From CAZDDI01 sp964504195 (GTDB lineage Bacteria > Chloroflexota > Anaerolineae > B4-G1 > SLSP01): 42,214 nt of DNA. The translations under genes and the position numbers were made by a program. Shown here in pieces: positions 7,899 through 16,503 of this stretch. The stretch covers positions 1 through 42,214 of the forward strand of contig CAZDDI010000036.1 of the NCBI GenBank assembly GCA_964504195.1. The letters are read 5' to 3'. The stretch's first letter is position 1. Every line of letters begins with the position of its first letter. The notes under the pieces are model-generated. The model did not search any database. It was not told the DNA's origin and was given only the letters and a program-made list of their open reading frames with translations.

Positions 7899-8765
7899 TC
7901 AATCTTGCACTTTGAAGGCCGCTGGAACCACCCGCAACATCACCTCTGGCGGCGGCTCCAACCGCCCCAGCAACCGGCGGACGCCATAGCGCAGCGCGCC
8001 GCCTAACATTTTCAGCGTCCCGCTGGCATTCACATACAGCCCGGTGCGCCCATCAGTCGCCGCGCTCGCCAGCCATACGGCTTTGCGCGCGGCTTCTTCG
8101 GGCTGCCTGGCTAGAATTTGAATAATCGTACCGAAGGATTTAAGCCGGGCCTCGTAACCGGCCACCACATCCACCTGGAGCAGTAAATCCGTAACCATCA
8201 TACCTGGCTGCAAAGCATAAACACCCACGCCGCTGCCCTGATGCTCTTTCGCCAGAGCTAGCGTGAAGTTGCGCACCCAGGCTTTGCTGGAGGCATACGG
8301 ATTCTGGTAAGCAACCGGGCCGCGCTCGCCATGACCGAGGATGTTGATAAGTTTGCCGCTGCCCTGCGCGAGAAAATGCCGCAAGGCAACAATGGAGCCA
8401 TGGTACACACCGCCAATGTTGGTGTGCAATACCTGCGTAAAAGCATCTGTGGGGATGCTGACCGTTGCGCCATACGGGCCAGCCAGCCCGGCATTGTTGA
8501 TCCAGATATCCAGCCGTCCGAAGCGCGCTACGGCGAAATCGGCCAACGCCTGCACCTGCGCCAGAACGGTCACATCACAAGCCGTGCCGGCGACGGTGCC
8601 GCTCACGGGGCGCAACTCTGCAACGGCTTTTTCCACGCCCTGTGCCGAGCGCGCGGCGATGACCACCGTCGCGCCCGCTTCGAGATACGCACGCGCCATT
8701 GCCAACCCAAAGCCCCGGCTGCCGCCAGTGATGACGGCAACTTTGCCCGCAAGCGCTGCGCTCAT
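7899..8765 (-). CDS. short-chain dehydrogenase/reductase (SDR), catalytic Ser replaced
   Basis: A 288-residue classical-type SDR oxidoreductase with a Rossmann fold. The cofactor motif TGGSRGFG is at residues 13-20, NNAG at 90-93 and the catalytic pair Y157-x3-K161 in NPYASSKAW. Thirteen residues before the Tyr, where the catalytic Ser normally lies, the sequence is INILGHGE, placing Gly at 144. The oxyanion-stabilising Ser seems to be lost or shifted, so activity may be altered. A C-terminal extension of about 40 residues is Arg- and Pro-rich. The start at 8765 overlaps the stop of the upstream membrane-protein gene (ATGA), implying translational coupling. The operon is divergent from the CarH-like regulator. 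Confidence 0.88.
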   Translation of the reverse strand: MSAALAGKVAVITGGSRGFGLAMARAYLEAGATVVIAARSAQGVEKAVAELRPVSGTVAGTACDVTVLAQVQALADFAVARFGRLDIWINNAGLAGPYGATVSIPTDAFTQVLHTNIGGVYHGSIVALRHFLAQGSGKLINILGHGERGPVAYQNPYASSKAWVRNFTLALAKEHQGSGVGVYALQPGMMVTDLLLQVDVVAGYEARLKSFGTIIQILARQPEEAARKAVWLASAATDGRTGLYVNASGTLKMLGGALRYGVRRLLGRLEPPPEVMLRVVPAAFKVQD

Positions 8766-9775
8766 GCCGCGCCGCCTTCCAGCGCAGGTTGCCCGCGCAC
8801 TTTACGCGCAATCCACAACCCCAGCGAAATCATCCCCGCCAACACAAATACCAGCAAGTATTCGATGATCGGGATGCGGATGATTTCATTGATCCGTACC
8901 CACCCCAACTGGCTGTAGGTAATCAACACACCAGCGATGTAGAGTGCGAGGATGCCCCACTTTATCCAGGCTTTGAGTCCCAAGCCGTGCATCTGGGTGA
9001 TGACCAGCATCCCGGCGAACCCAAACGCGAACATCGGCCATAAGCCATTGCCCTGTAGGATTGCTACCATGGTACCGTGGAAGAGCACCATCACTTCTTG
9101 CACTACCATCCACCAGCGATTGACGTGGATGCGGGTATACATCAAACTACCCTGAAGCAACAGCAGGAACATATAGAAAAAGCCCACCAAATGACCCGGC
9201 GTGTTCACAGTGGGGTGATACCAGAAGGTGTAAATCAGCGCCCAGGCGAAGACGTAGCCGTGATACTTCCGCACAAAGCGTCCGCTTTCCTTGAGGACGT
9301 TGATTTTCTTACCCCAGAACAGCCCGCGCCGCTGATTCTCCATCAACAAAATCATCACCAGCATCAGCACCACGGAGCCTTGCGAAGTCCAAATCGAAAC
9401 ATCCTGCGCCAACCCGTCATACCAGAGGTGTGTCTGGATGAAGTGTAGAATGATAAAAAGCACATTGATACCCAATGCCAGCACATTGACCTTGTGTAAG
9501 CCGCTGGTGTATTTCTTGACGCGGGTTTGCGCGTGATAGATGAGCGCCCATATCGAGACTTGATGCAGCACATAGAGTCCCCAGGCTGTAGCTCGACTCC
9601 AAAAAGTAGGGGTGGGGAGCTTCCAATAATACCAGGATGCGCCCAAATCGGGCAATAATTGCGTGGCATTAAGCCGCTCCCCCGCAGCCCAAATCAGACC
9701 GGTGAAGAGCAGGCTAAAGATGATGCCGCCCCACAGGGCAGTGGTCGCTGCACAACTTTCAGATTTAGGGTTCAT
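8762..9775 (-). CDS. polytopic tryptophan-rich membrane protein, function unknown
   Basis: A 338-residue membrane protein with nine or ten predicted helices and many aromatic residues (WYYWKL, WSRATAWGLYVLHQ, RKYHGYVFAWALIYTFWYHP). I do not recognise the family. Several His residues sit in or next to helices (ILHFIQTHLW, RKYHGYVF, WYHPTVNTPGHL, QMHGLG), which would suit heme or metal binding, but this is speculation. ATG 9775 is chosen because GGAGG lies six bases before it; a TTG one codon upstream fits the SD site less well. The gene is coupled to the SDR by ATGA overlap and has its own promoter facing the carH-like gene. It is thus a likely target of that regulator. Confidence 0.7.
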   Translation of the reverse strand: MNPKSESCAATTALWGGIIFSLLFTGLIWAAGERLNATQLLPDLGASWYYWKLPTPTFWSRATAWGLYVLHQVSIWALIYHAQTRVKKYTSGLHKVNVLALGINVLFIILHFIQTHLWYDGLAQDVSIWTSQGSVVLMLVMILLMENQRRGLFWGKKINVLKESGRFVRKYHGYVFAWALIYTFWYHPTVNTPGHLVGFFYMFLLLLQGSLMYTRIHVNRWWMVVQEVMVLFHGTMVAILQGNGLWPMFAFGFAGMLVITQMHGLGLKAWIKWGILALYIAGVLITYSQLGWVRINEIIRIPIIEYLLVFVLAGMISLGLWIARKVRGQPALEGGAA

Positions 9776-9849
9776 CAAAATCCTCCGTAAAAAATAGCTT
9801 TGCTGTTACAAGCGAAAAACTGGCTGGTAAGAATATCATTATCTTCTAA

Positions 9850-9878
9850 ATTGTAGCACACCCCCCTCCTTTTGTCAA
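9850..9878 (-). promoter_or_regulatory. promoter of the membrane protein/SDR operon
   Basis: On the minus strand TTGACA (9878-9873) and TACAAT (9855-9850) are spaced by 17 bp, ahead of the start at 9775. It is back-to-back with the carH-like promoter; the two -35 elements are 29 bp apart. Confidence 0.7.
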
Positions 9879-9895
9879 TATGTTGCATTGATTTT

Positions 9896-9935
9896 GTATA
9901 GATATACTTGACAATAGGTGGCAGTATGCTATACT
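9896..9935 (+). promoter_or_regulatory. carH-like promoter with two GTATA/TATAC palindromes
   Basis: TTGACA (9908-9913) and TATACT (9930-9935) have a 16-bp spacer. The palindrome GTATA-GA-TATAC (9896-9907) abuts the -35, and AGTAT-GCT-ATACT (9923-9935) covers the -10. The positions suit repression by a MerR-family dimer or tetramer, as in autoregulated CarH/LitR systems. Binding is inferred, not shown. Confidence 0.65.
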
Positions 9936-9975
9936 AACATAAATAACAGGAGTGATACACTTTACAGGTGGAATA

Positions 9976-10014
9976 GAGATTTCACAGCAGAGAACGCTAA
10001 GTTCATAGAGATTT
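9976..10014 (+). repeat. 39-nt leader element, copy 1
   Basis: This 39-nt stretch in the carH-like mRNA leader matches 28133-28171 at 34 of 39 positions (core AGAACGCTAAGTTC). The start codon follows 32 nt later. It resembles dispersed TTCACCGCAGAGAACGCTAAG-type repeats; a role in RNA folding is possible but unproven. Confidence 0.65.
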
Positions 10015-10046
10015 TTTCTCTTACTGCATAAAGATGTGGAGGCGCT

Positions 10047-10994
10047 ATGAACACAGACAAGCAACCATCCGTTCTCGATAAGCCCATCTACAACATTGGC
10101 GCAGTGGAGCGCATGACCGGCATCCCGGTCGCCACATTGCGCGTGTGGGAACGCCGGTACGATTTCCCTACCGTAGAGCGCACCGAGGGCGGGCACCGAC
10201 TCTACTCTGAGAACACGGTGCGGCAATTACAATGGGTCAAAGCACGCCTGGATGAGGGAATGCAGATCCGGCAAGCGGTGCAGGCGCTCAAATACAGTAC
10301 CCCTGCGTTGGAAGTACCGTCAATTGCGCCTGCGCCCGTCAGCGCTCCGCCACCAGCCCTCGCCACAGCACAAGAGCAGCTAGTGGCAACATTGCTGCGG
10401 GGGGCGCACAATGAAGCCGGACAACTCCTTGGAAATCTGCTAGCGCTGTACTCGCTGGAAGACCTACTACTGGGGGTCATCAACCCGACTTTGGAGGCCA
10501 TCGGCGCGGCGTGGCAAACCGGTGAGATCAGCGTGGCACAGGAACATGCCGCCTCGCAATACCTCAAGCACCGGCTAATTATGTGGATGCAAACCGGCCC
10601 CCAACCGCGCGATAGCGCGCCGGTGCTCTTGACCTGCGCGCCCGAAGAGTGGCACGAGATCAGTCTGTTGATGTTGGGGGTCATGCTGCGGCGTCGGCGT
10701 TGGCCGATGGTGTATTTGGGACAGGCGACGCCGCTGCGTGATCTGGCTGCCTATGTGCGTGATAATCGGGCAGCTGCCATCGTTGCGATTGCGATGACCG
10801 AGGCCACAGCGCAACACTTGCAGCCATGGCCGCAGTGGATGCCCGAAATCGCCGAGAGCGGTCAGCCGCCGTTTACTTATGCCGGGCGCATCTTTACACA
10901 GCAGCCAGAGTGGCGCGCGCGCATGCCGGGGATTTTCTTGGGCGCGACGCTGCAAGAGGGGGTCAATACCTTGGAGCGGTTGCTGCTACGCTGA
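10047..10994 (+). CDS. carH: CarH/LitR-type MerR regulator with B12-binding light-sensor domain
   Basis: A 315-residue transcription regulator. The N-terminal MerR helix-turn-helix is at residues about 14-82 (IGAVERMTGIPVATLRVWERR, then the wing TEGGHRLYSENTV). After a Pro/Ala linker comes a four-helix cap with W156 and E166-H167, the same spacing as the Trp/Glu/His triad of Thermus CarH. A Rossmann B12 fold follows, with E201-x-H203-x2-S206, the equivalent of the E-x-H-x2-G motif whose His is the lower axial cobalt ligand. In CarH, adenosylcobalamin binding in the dark makes a tetramer that represses; light breaks the Co-C bond and lifts repression. The start at 10047 follows GGAGG. The Gly-to-Ser change in the last motif position is mild. 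Divergent targets are a membrane protein and an SDR. Confidence 0.88.
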   Translation: MNTDKQPSVLDKPIYNIGAVERMTGIPVATLRVWERRYDFPTVERTEGGHRLYSENTVRQLQWVKARLDEGMQIRQAVQALKYSTPALEVPSIAPAPVSAPPPALATAQEQLVATLLRGAHNEAGQLLGNLLALYSLEDLLLGVINPTLEAIGAAWQTGEISVAQEHAASQYLKHRLIMWMQTGPQPRDSAPVLLTCAPEEWHEISLLMLGVMLRRRRWPMVYLGQATPLRDLAAYVRDNRAAAIVAIAMTEATAQHLQPWPQWMPEIAESGQPPFTYAGRIFTQQPEWRARMPGIFLGATLQEGVNTLERLLLR

Positions 10995-11011
10995 GGAACA
11001 AACTTCACGCT

Positions 11012-12025
11012 TCACGATTTCGGCGGCCAGAAGGGAGGACGCTCCATACGCCAGAGCGCGTAAAGCCCCCCAAGCAACACCAATCCACCCACCAGGTAGC
11101 CCTCAAAGACACTGGCACGGGTGATAAAGAGTGCCAATAGCCCCATAAGCAGCCCGGCGATGTAGAGCATCAACACGGCCTCCCGGCGCGTAAAGCCCGC
11201 GTAAGTAAGCCGGTGCGAGGTATGATCCTTCCCCGGCGTGAGCAACGGGTTCAACCCGCGCTTAAGCCGCGAAATCGTGACCAGGGTGGTGTCGAAAATG
11301 GGCACGGCCAATACGATAATCGGGATCATCCAGGTCACAAAGGTCACATTGAGCGGAAACTTAAGCTTGATGCCCAGCGCCGCCAGCGTAAAGCCCAGGA
11401 ACAGGCTACCCGAATCGCCCATGAAGATCGTGGCGGGGTTCCAGTTGTACACGAGGAACCCGATGCACGCCGCCATCACCGCGACGGCCAGCGCGCCCAC
11501 CAAATATTGCCCACTGAATGCACACATCAACGCAAAGTGCGCTGCTGCGATGGCGGCTACCCCGCCGGATAGTCCATCCATATTATCCAACAAGTTGAAG
11601 GCATTGGTAATCCCCACCACCCACAACACGGTCGCGGCGTAATTAAGCACCGGTATCCGCAGCGAGGTGATCGTCACATGGGTAACAATCAACAAACCCG
11701 CTGCAATGAGTTGCCCGGCGAGCTTGGCCCAGGGACTCAGCGTGAAGCGATCATCCCAGAACCCCAACGAGGAGACCAGCGCCGCACCTACCAGGATACT
11801 TGCCAGCTGATCGAGGTTACGCGCCCCGTTCAGCAGCAGCGTGACGATGAGCGTACTGAGGAAAATCGCCACGCCCCCCAGCCGGGGCGTGGCAACCGTA
11901 TGCACTTTACGGCTAGGATCGGGACGATCCACCGCATTGATGCGCAAGCCCAACCGCCGGGCTAGCGGCGTGCCGAACAGCGAGAGAAACAACACTCCGG
12001 CAAAAACAACCAGATAGGTGCTCAT
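11012..12025 (-). CDS. WecA/TagO-like polyprenyl-phosphate sugar-1-phosphate transferase
   Basis: A 337-residue glycosyltransferase family 4 enzyme with about eleven membrane helices. It transfers a sugar-1-phosphate, usually N-acetylglucosamine or similar, from UDP to undecaprenyl phosphate, starting polysaccharide assembly. The family motifs are present: DD at 91-92 (GFWDDRF), NLLDNMDG at 144-151, the GDSGSLFLGF loop near residue 210, and a cytoplasmic His motif DHTSHRL in place of the HxHH of MraY. These favour WecA/TagO over MraY. Its start overlaps the stop of the ligase-TPR gene (ATGA). As the last gene of the surface-polysaccharide operon, it probably makes the lipid-linked first sugar. 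The exact sugar is not determined. Confidence 0.9.
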   Translation of the reverse strand: MSTYLVVFAGVLFLSLFGTPLARRLGLRINAVDRPDPSRKVHTVATPRLGGVAIFLSTLIVTLLLNGARNLDQLASILVGAALVSSLGFWDDRFTLSPWAKLAGQLIAAGLLIVTHVTITSLRIPVLNYAATVLWVVGITNAFNLLDNMDGLSGGVAAIAAAHFALMCAFSGQYLVGALAVAVMAACIGFLVYNWNPATIFMGDSGSLFLGFTLAALGIKLKFPLNVTFVTWMIPIIVLAVPIFDTTLVTISRLKRGLNPLLTPGKDHTSHRLTYAGFTRREAVLMLYIAGLLMGLLALFITRASVFEGYLVGGLVLLGGLYALWRMERPPFWPPKS

Positions 12026-15000
12026 GGGGTAGGTTGCGATTCCTGCTGTGCCTGCATCACCTGAATTAACTGCTCTACCACAGGGATGCTGGCTTCCGGC
12101 GCACGCAACAACGCCTCATTAGCCATCTCGAACGCCTCCGGCATCTGTTCCATATAGAAGTAACCGATAGCCGATAGCCGGTAGAAATCCCACAAATTGC
12201 TGTCACGCGCACACAACTCCAAACCCGGCTCTAATGCCATCACCAGATCGCTCCAGGCCTGCTGTTGGACCAACAAATTGCCCAGCTGATACCGCACCGT
12301 ACAGTTGTTGGCCTTGATGTCCAGCGCTTGTTGGTAGGCCTGAATCGCTTCCTCCGGTGACTGTTTGACCTGGATGTAATAATCACCTAGCAGCATCCAC
12401 GTCTGTTCAAACTCTGGGTCAAGCGTAATCGAATGCGAGATGACTTCCTGAAAGCGTACCGGGTCCTGAATCTCGAAGCCAGTCAAGATTGCTAGCTCAT
12501 TCCAAAGAATAGCATTATACGGGCTAAGGGTCAGGGCAATGTGATAATTTTCCCGCGCCTTCTCTAACGCTTCAGCACGCGATAAGAAACCGCTCCGCCC
12601 GGCCATACTGCGATAGAAGCGCGCCAGATTAGCGCTGTGATCGGTATTGAGCGGTGCGATTTGACGGGCTTCGGTAAGCACTGCCTCAGCTTGGCGGAAG
12701 ATCTCCAGCTGTTGCGTCGGGTCACTCTCCAACTGCCCCATTTCCAAATATGTCTTACCCAAGAACAGATAATAGTAATCCTCACGTGGCACATACGAAA
12801 GCGCCCGCTCGTAATGCTCGATAGCCGCCTGCTTCTGAATAACATCATTAGCACGGGAGAAACCATCCCCCTGCTTAAAAATGATGTCCGCACGCACCAG
12901 ATTATAGTTAGTTCCGCGGATTACAAAGATACTCCCCAACAACAGGATCACCAACAACCCCCAAGCAATAGGGTCACCCGAAGCGCGCGAGGGGCGTTCT
13001 TCCTTTACCAACACAAGCCCCAGTACCAACAACAACATAAAGAGCAACCCATAATACTGCCCCAACAGGCCTGCCAACTGCTCCGCCACATTGACCGCGT
13101 CTTGAATTGTAGCAACTGATGTGAGCACCAATGCGGCCTGTAACCCCGATAGCGTACCGCCAAAGAGCAAGAAACCGGTAAGCGTGATTCCTACATACAG
13201 CCCAATCGCTTGTAACCAACGCGCGCGGCGATCTTGATCAAAGACCCCATGCGCGTCAAGCTCGCTCAACCCTATCATGCCTAACAAGAACCAGGTGAAA
13301 CCCAACAGCACCAACGCGCCATACGAGGTGGTTCTCTGCACATAGAGCTGTGTCAAGGAATTCCAGAAAATCGCGCCAGCACTGCTTGAGCGCCCGGGGT
13401 TGTTGATAAAATCAAATGCCAGCGTATTGAGCAAGAAGAGGGCTATTAAGCTCAGCGCCGTGACTGGTGCAATCCAAGAGGTATTTTGAGATGCACCGCT
13501 CGGTGCATTCACTACCCGACGCTTACGTCGCGCTTGGGCTTTTGTTTGTGGGACCGGTACAGACACAACAGATTCGTCCGCCGAAGTGACGTTCGTGGTT
13601 GCTCCAGGCACCCAGCCCAATCCCAATACGACCAGCAACCCGGCCAACGCCCAGAACGTTGTGCGCGTAGACGCAATCGAAATACCAAAGTTGATTTCGA
13701 CAAAATGCGCCAATACTGCCGCCAAAATAGCGATTAGCAGCAGGGCATAAGGATGCACAGCTGGGGCATTTTCAGAAATAGTGCTGTCTTGCAAGGCCAC
13801 CAGGAACCCGCGCACGGTCAGATACAGGACGGTACCTACCAACATCCCCAACGGAATTGCCACGCCGATCAGGTAAATACCCTCCAATTGCCACAGGAGG
13901 ATTGTGAATATCAGTGCAAAACCCATATTCAAACCTACATAGAGCCAGATCTCGCGTCCGGACGGCAACAGTCCCAACCAACGCAGCCCCCAGAAGATCA
14001 CACTGCCAAAAACAAAAAGGTAAACTAGCAATCCCAAACCGCCAGTGATGACTAGCACATCTAGCGTCTCATTATGCGAACGATCCGGCGAAGCTGTACG
14101 CGATTCGTAATGCCCCAACTCTGGCGGATAAAAGCTATTGTACGCGACATACATGGATTCCGGCCCATAGCCAATGAGCGGACGCAAGAAATTAACAGCG
14201 TCTGTGCTATCATCGGGAAATTGGATCGGCTCATGCGGCATGACCAGATCCCACGCCCCTTGCCATATCAGCACGCGCACCTTACCCGTACCAGACTCCA
14301 ACTGCGAGATTGTCGCCAACCGCCGCAGCGAGGCGTTTTGCTGAACACGCTCTTGCAGCGGCCCAGGCAAGTTGATAGCCACGATCAATCCCGCTGCCGC
14401 TAGCCCGATGATGCCCCATGAAATCCACAGCCATCGCCAGCCCTTGCGCGCTACAATCAGGTACAACCAGGCAAACCCAAAAATGCCCCCACCGAGAATC
14501 CCGCCAACATACACGCCAACACCCGGCAACACGGTCATACCCAAGAAAATCAGCGCGATAACCATCCCCAAACCACCAACCCCAAAAAGCAAACCAAGGG
14601 CTATGTCGTTAAACCAGGAACCGTCCTCACGCACCTCTTTCACAGCTTGCTGTTGCAACAGCAGCAATGCCAGATAGGGGAACAGGAATGCCGCCGCGAC
14701 AAAGCCCAACCACGGGCCGCGACTACGTGAATACCAAATAGTCATCGCCTGCACCACGACGATAACGATGTACCCCGAAGCCCGCAAAATATCGCTGATG
14801 CGTGCGGTCTCGCGGGTAAGAATATCGCGGAAGCTTTCCACAATCCGCGCAATAGCGAGCGGCATAATCATCACCAGATAGGCCGCCACAAAAATCGCAT
14901 TGCCCATGTTGGAAGCCACGCGCCGCTGCACATCGCCCGCCCAGGGGAGAGGGTCCTTGCCGCTGTGCTGGAGGATACCGTACAGCGATACCGGCAAGCT

Positions 15001-15441
15001 GTTGATAATCAACACCGTCACCAGACGGCTCAATTGCGCACGGGTGCGTAAACTGGTCAAAATAGCAAAAAACAACGTCAAGTAGGCAAATAACGTATAG
15101 GTGCCTTGCAAGCGCTGATAAGAACCGATGAAACTGGTATACGGCACCAGCGAAAAGATCGAGCTAATCACATAGATCAGCATGGTCAGCGCGGCGGGCA
15201 ACACCAGGGGCGTGCGCCACGAAAAATCGAACGCCGGCTCACCCCGCAACAGATGATCGGCCAGCCGTACCAGCCACAAAATAGCCATTATCACTGCCAA
15301 CGAGCGGAGTGTGGTCAACTTATCCGGCTCAAAAACCCGGCTGGAATAAACATTGAAGAAAACCGGCGTGATGGTTACGCCCAACAGCCAGCCGGCCTCT
15401 AAAGCACGCTCGCAAAACTGGCTAAGTTTTGATGTATTCAT
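12022..15441 (-). CDS. O-antigen ligase/polymerase-like membrane protein fused to TPRs
   Basis: A large 1139-residue fusion. Residues about 15-540 hold a dozen or more helices typical of the Wzy/WaaL superfamily, with the large outer loop near residues 360-460 containing RPLIGYGPESMYVAYNSF, like the ligase signature. Residues about 560-865 add further membrane helices. Residues about 890-1130 form tetratricopeptide repeats (AIEHYERALSYVPREDYYYLFLG, AIQAYQQALDIKANNCTVRYQLG and others; split here as residues cluster around 885-1110). The likely role is polymerising or attaching surface polysaccharide on the outer face of the membrane, with the TPRs recruiting partners. It overlaps both neighbours by ATGA, so translation of epimerase, ligase and WecA is coupled. 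Protein O-glycosylation is the alternative. Confidence 0.82.
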   Translation of the reverse strand: MNTSKLSQFCERALEAGWLLGVTITPVFFNVYSSRVFEPDKLTTLRSLAVIMAILWLVRLADHLLRGEPAFDFSWRTPLVLPAALTMLIYVISSIFSLVPYTSFIGSYQRLQGTYTLFAYLTLFFAILTSLRTRAQLSRLVTVLIINSLPVSLYGILQHSGKDPLPWAGDVQRRVASNMGNAIFVAAYLVMIMPLAIARIVESFRDILTRETARISDILRASGYIVIVVVQAMTIWYSRSRGPWLGFVAAAFLFPYLALLLLQQQAVKEVREDGSWFNDIALGLLFGVGGLGMVIALIFLGMTVLPGVGVYVGGILGGGIFGFAWLYLIVARKGWRWLWISWGIIGLAAAGLIVAINLPGPLQERVQQNASLRRLATISQLESGTGKVRVLIWQGAWDLVMPHEPIQFPDDSTDAVNFLRPLIGYGPESMYVAYNSFYPPELGHYESRTASPDRSHNETLDVLVITGGLGLLVYLFVFGSVIFWGLRWLGLLPSGREIWLYVGLNMGFALIFTILLWQLEGIYLIGVAIPLGMLVGTVLYLTVRGFLVALQDSTISENAPAVHPYALLLIAILAAVLAHFVEINFGISIASTRTTFWALAGLLVVLGLGWVPGATTNVTSADESVVSVPVPQTKAQARRKRRVVNAPSGASQNTSWIAPVTALSLIALFLLNTLAFDFINNPGRSSSAGAIFWNSLTQLYVQRTTSYGALVLLGFTWFLLGMIGLSELDAHGVFDQDRRARWLQAIGLYVGITLTGFLLFGGTLSGLQAALVLTSVATIQDAVNVAEQLAGLLGQYYGLLFMLLLVLGLVLVKEERPSRASGDPIAWGLLVILLLGSIFVIRGTNYNLVRADIIFKQGDGFSRANDVIQKQAAIEHYERALSYVPREDYYYLFLGKTYLEMGQLESDPTQQLEIFRQAEAVLTEARQIAPLNTDHSANLARFYRSMAGRSGFLSRAEALEKARENYHIALTLSPYNAILWNELAILTGFEIQDPVRFQEVISHSITLDPEFEQTWMLLGDYYIQVKQSPEEAIQAYQQALDIKANNCTVRYQLGNLLVQQQAWSDLVMALEPGLELCARDSNLWDFYRLSAIGYFYMEQMPEAFEMANEALLRAPEASIPVVEQLIQVMQAQQESQPTP

Positions 15442-16418
15442 GCACCTTGCTCCTCAAACCAACGAATTGTCAACTGGAGGCCCTCTTCCAGTGAAGTCTG
15501 AGCCTTGAACCCTAATACTTGTTCGGCGCGCCGCGTATCGGGAACCCGCCTCGGCGTATCTTCAAAATCCACTCCATACGCCTGCGTAGCAGGGATATAC
15601 TGGATTGCGCTTGCTGCACCGGTCAGTGCGTGGATACGCTCGGCCAACGCCCCAATCGTAATTTCGCGCCCGTTGCCGATATTGAAAACCTGCCCCTCCG
15701 CCCCAGCGGTCTCCATCGCCGCGATGGTCCCCCGCACGGTATCCCCCACAAATGTAAACGAGCGCGTTTGTTGCCCATCCCCATACACCGTCAATGGTTG
15801 TCCGGAGCGCGCCTGGGTAATGAAACGCGCCACGACACTGCCATATCCACGCGGATCAAGGCGTGGCCCGTAAGCGTTGAAATAACGCACCGCTACCGTG
15901 GGTAGGCCATGTTGCCGATAATAGGCAAAGGCCAAATGCTCATCCAACAGTTTAGAGAGAGCATACGACCAGCGGGGAACATGTGTTGCCCCAAGGAGAG
16001 TAGGGGCATCCTCACGGAGCGGGACTTGTGTGGATTTACCATAAGCTTCCGAGCTAGAAACCACCAACACCTTGCGCTGGTAACGAAGCGCGGCCTCAAG
16101 CACCGTCTCTGTGCCGCGCACGTTGACCCAAATGCCGCGCAAGGGGTCTTCAACCACATACTTCACGCCAACCACGGCAGCGAGATGGTAAATTCCTGTA
16201 CACGCAGCTACCAACCTGTCTACCAGGGGGGCATCCAACACGGAACCTTCAACGAAGTGAAACGTAGGGGTCTCAGCATGATGCATCAGATTCGCGCGCG
16301 TCCCCACTGAAAGATCGTCCAATACTGTGACGCGATGCCCCACATTCAATAGTTGATCCACCAAGTGCGAACCGACAAAGCCCGCCCCCCCCGTTACAAG
16401 AAAATGTTGTTGCGTCAC
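15438..16418 (-). CDS. NAD-dependent sugar-nucleotide epimerase/dehydratase
   Basis: A 326-residue extended SDR acting on nucleotide sugars. The Rossmann motif TGGAGFVGSH is near the N terminus, the active-site SSSEAYG supplies Ser, and Y-x3-K is in WSYALSKLLDE. RYFNAYGPR and GDGQQTRSFTFVGD are hallmarks of the UDP-glucose 4-epimerase / UDP-glucuronate decarboxylase / GDP-mannose dehydratase group. Which of these it is cannot be fixed; the RSFTFVGD form resembles the UDP-glucuronate decarboxylase side. I use GTG at 16418 because GAGGG lies five to six bases before it and the Rossmann fold begins seven residues later; an ATG at 16472 would add an untypical Cys-rich leader. It supplies sugar precursors to the coupled ligase and WecA genes. 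Confidence 0.88.
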   Translation of the reverse strand: MTQQHFLVTGGAGFVGSHLVDQLLNVGHRVTVLDDLSVGTRANLMHHAETPTFHFVEGSVLDAPLVDRLVAACTGIYHLAAVVGVKYVVEDPLRGIWVNVRGTETVLEAALRYQRKVLVVSSSEAYGKSTQVPLREDAPTLLGATHVPRWSYALSKLLDEHLAFAYYRQHGLPTVAVRYFNAYGPRLDPRGYGSVVARFITQARSGQPLTVYGDGQQTRSFTFVGDTVRGTIAAMETAGAEGQVFNIGNGREITIGALAERIHALTGAASAIQYIPATQAYGVDFEDTPRRVPDTRRAEQVLGFKAQTSLEEGLQLTIRWFEEQGA

Positions 16419-16503
16419 GCATCCCTCACATTTGCAGCAGATTGCAGCACAAACCAAAAAGCCATCATACAACAGTCACACGAAAAGGCAAGGCACACGC
16501 CGT

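Noticed and set aside
9936..10046. Cobalamin riboswitch in the carH-like leader
   Set aside because: The leader is only about 105 nt and no B12-box-like sequence was seen; B12 control is more likely through the protein.
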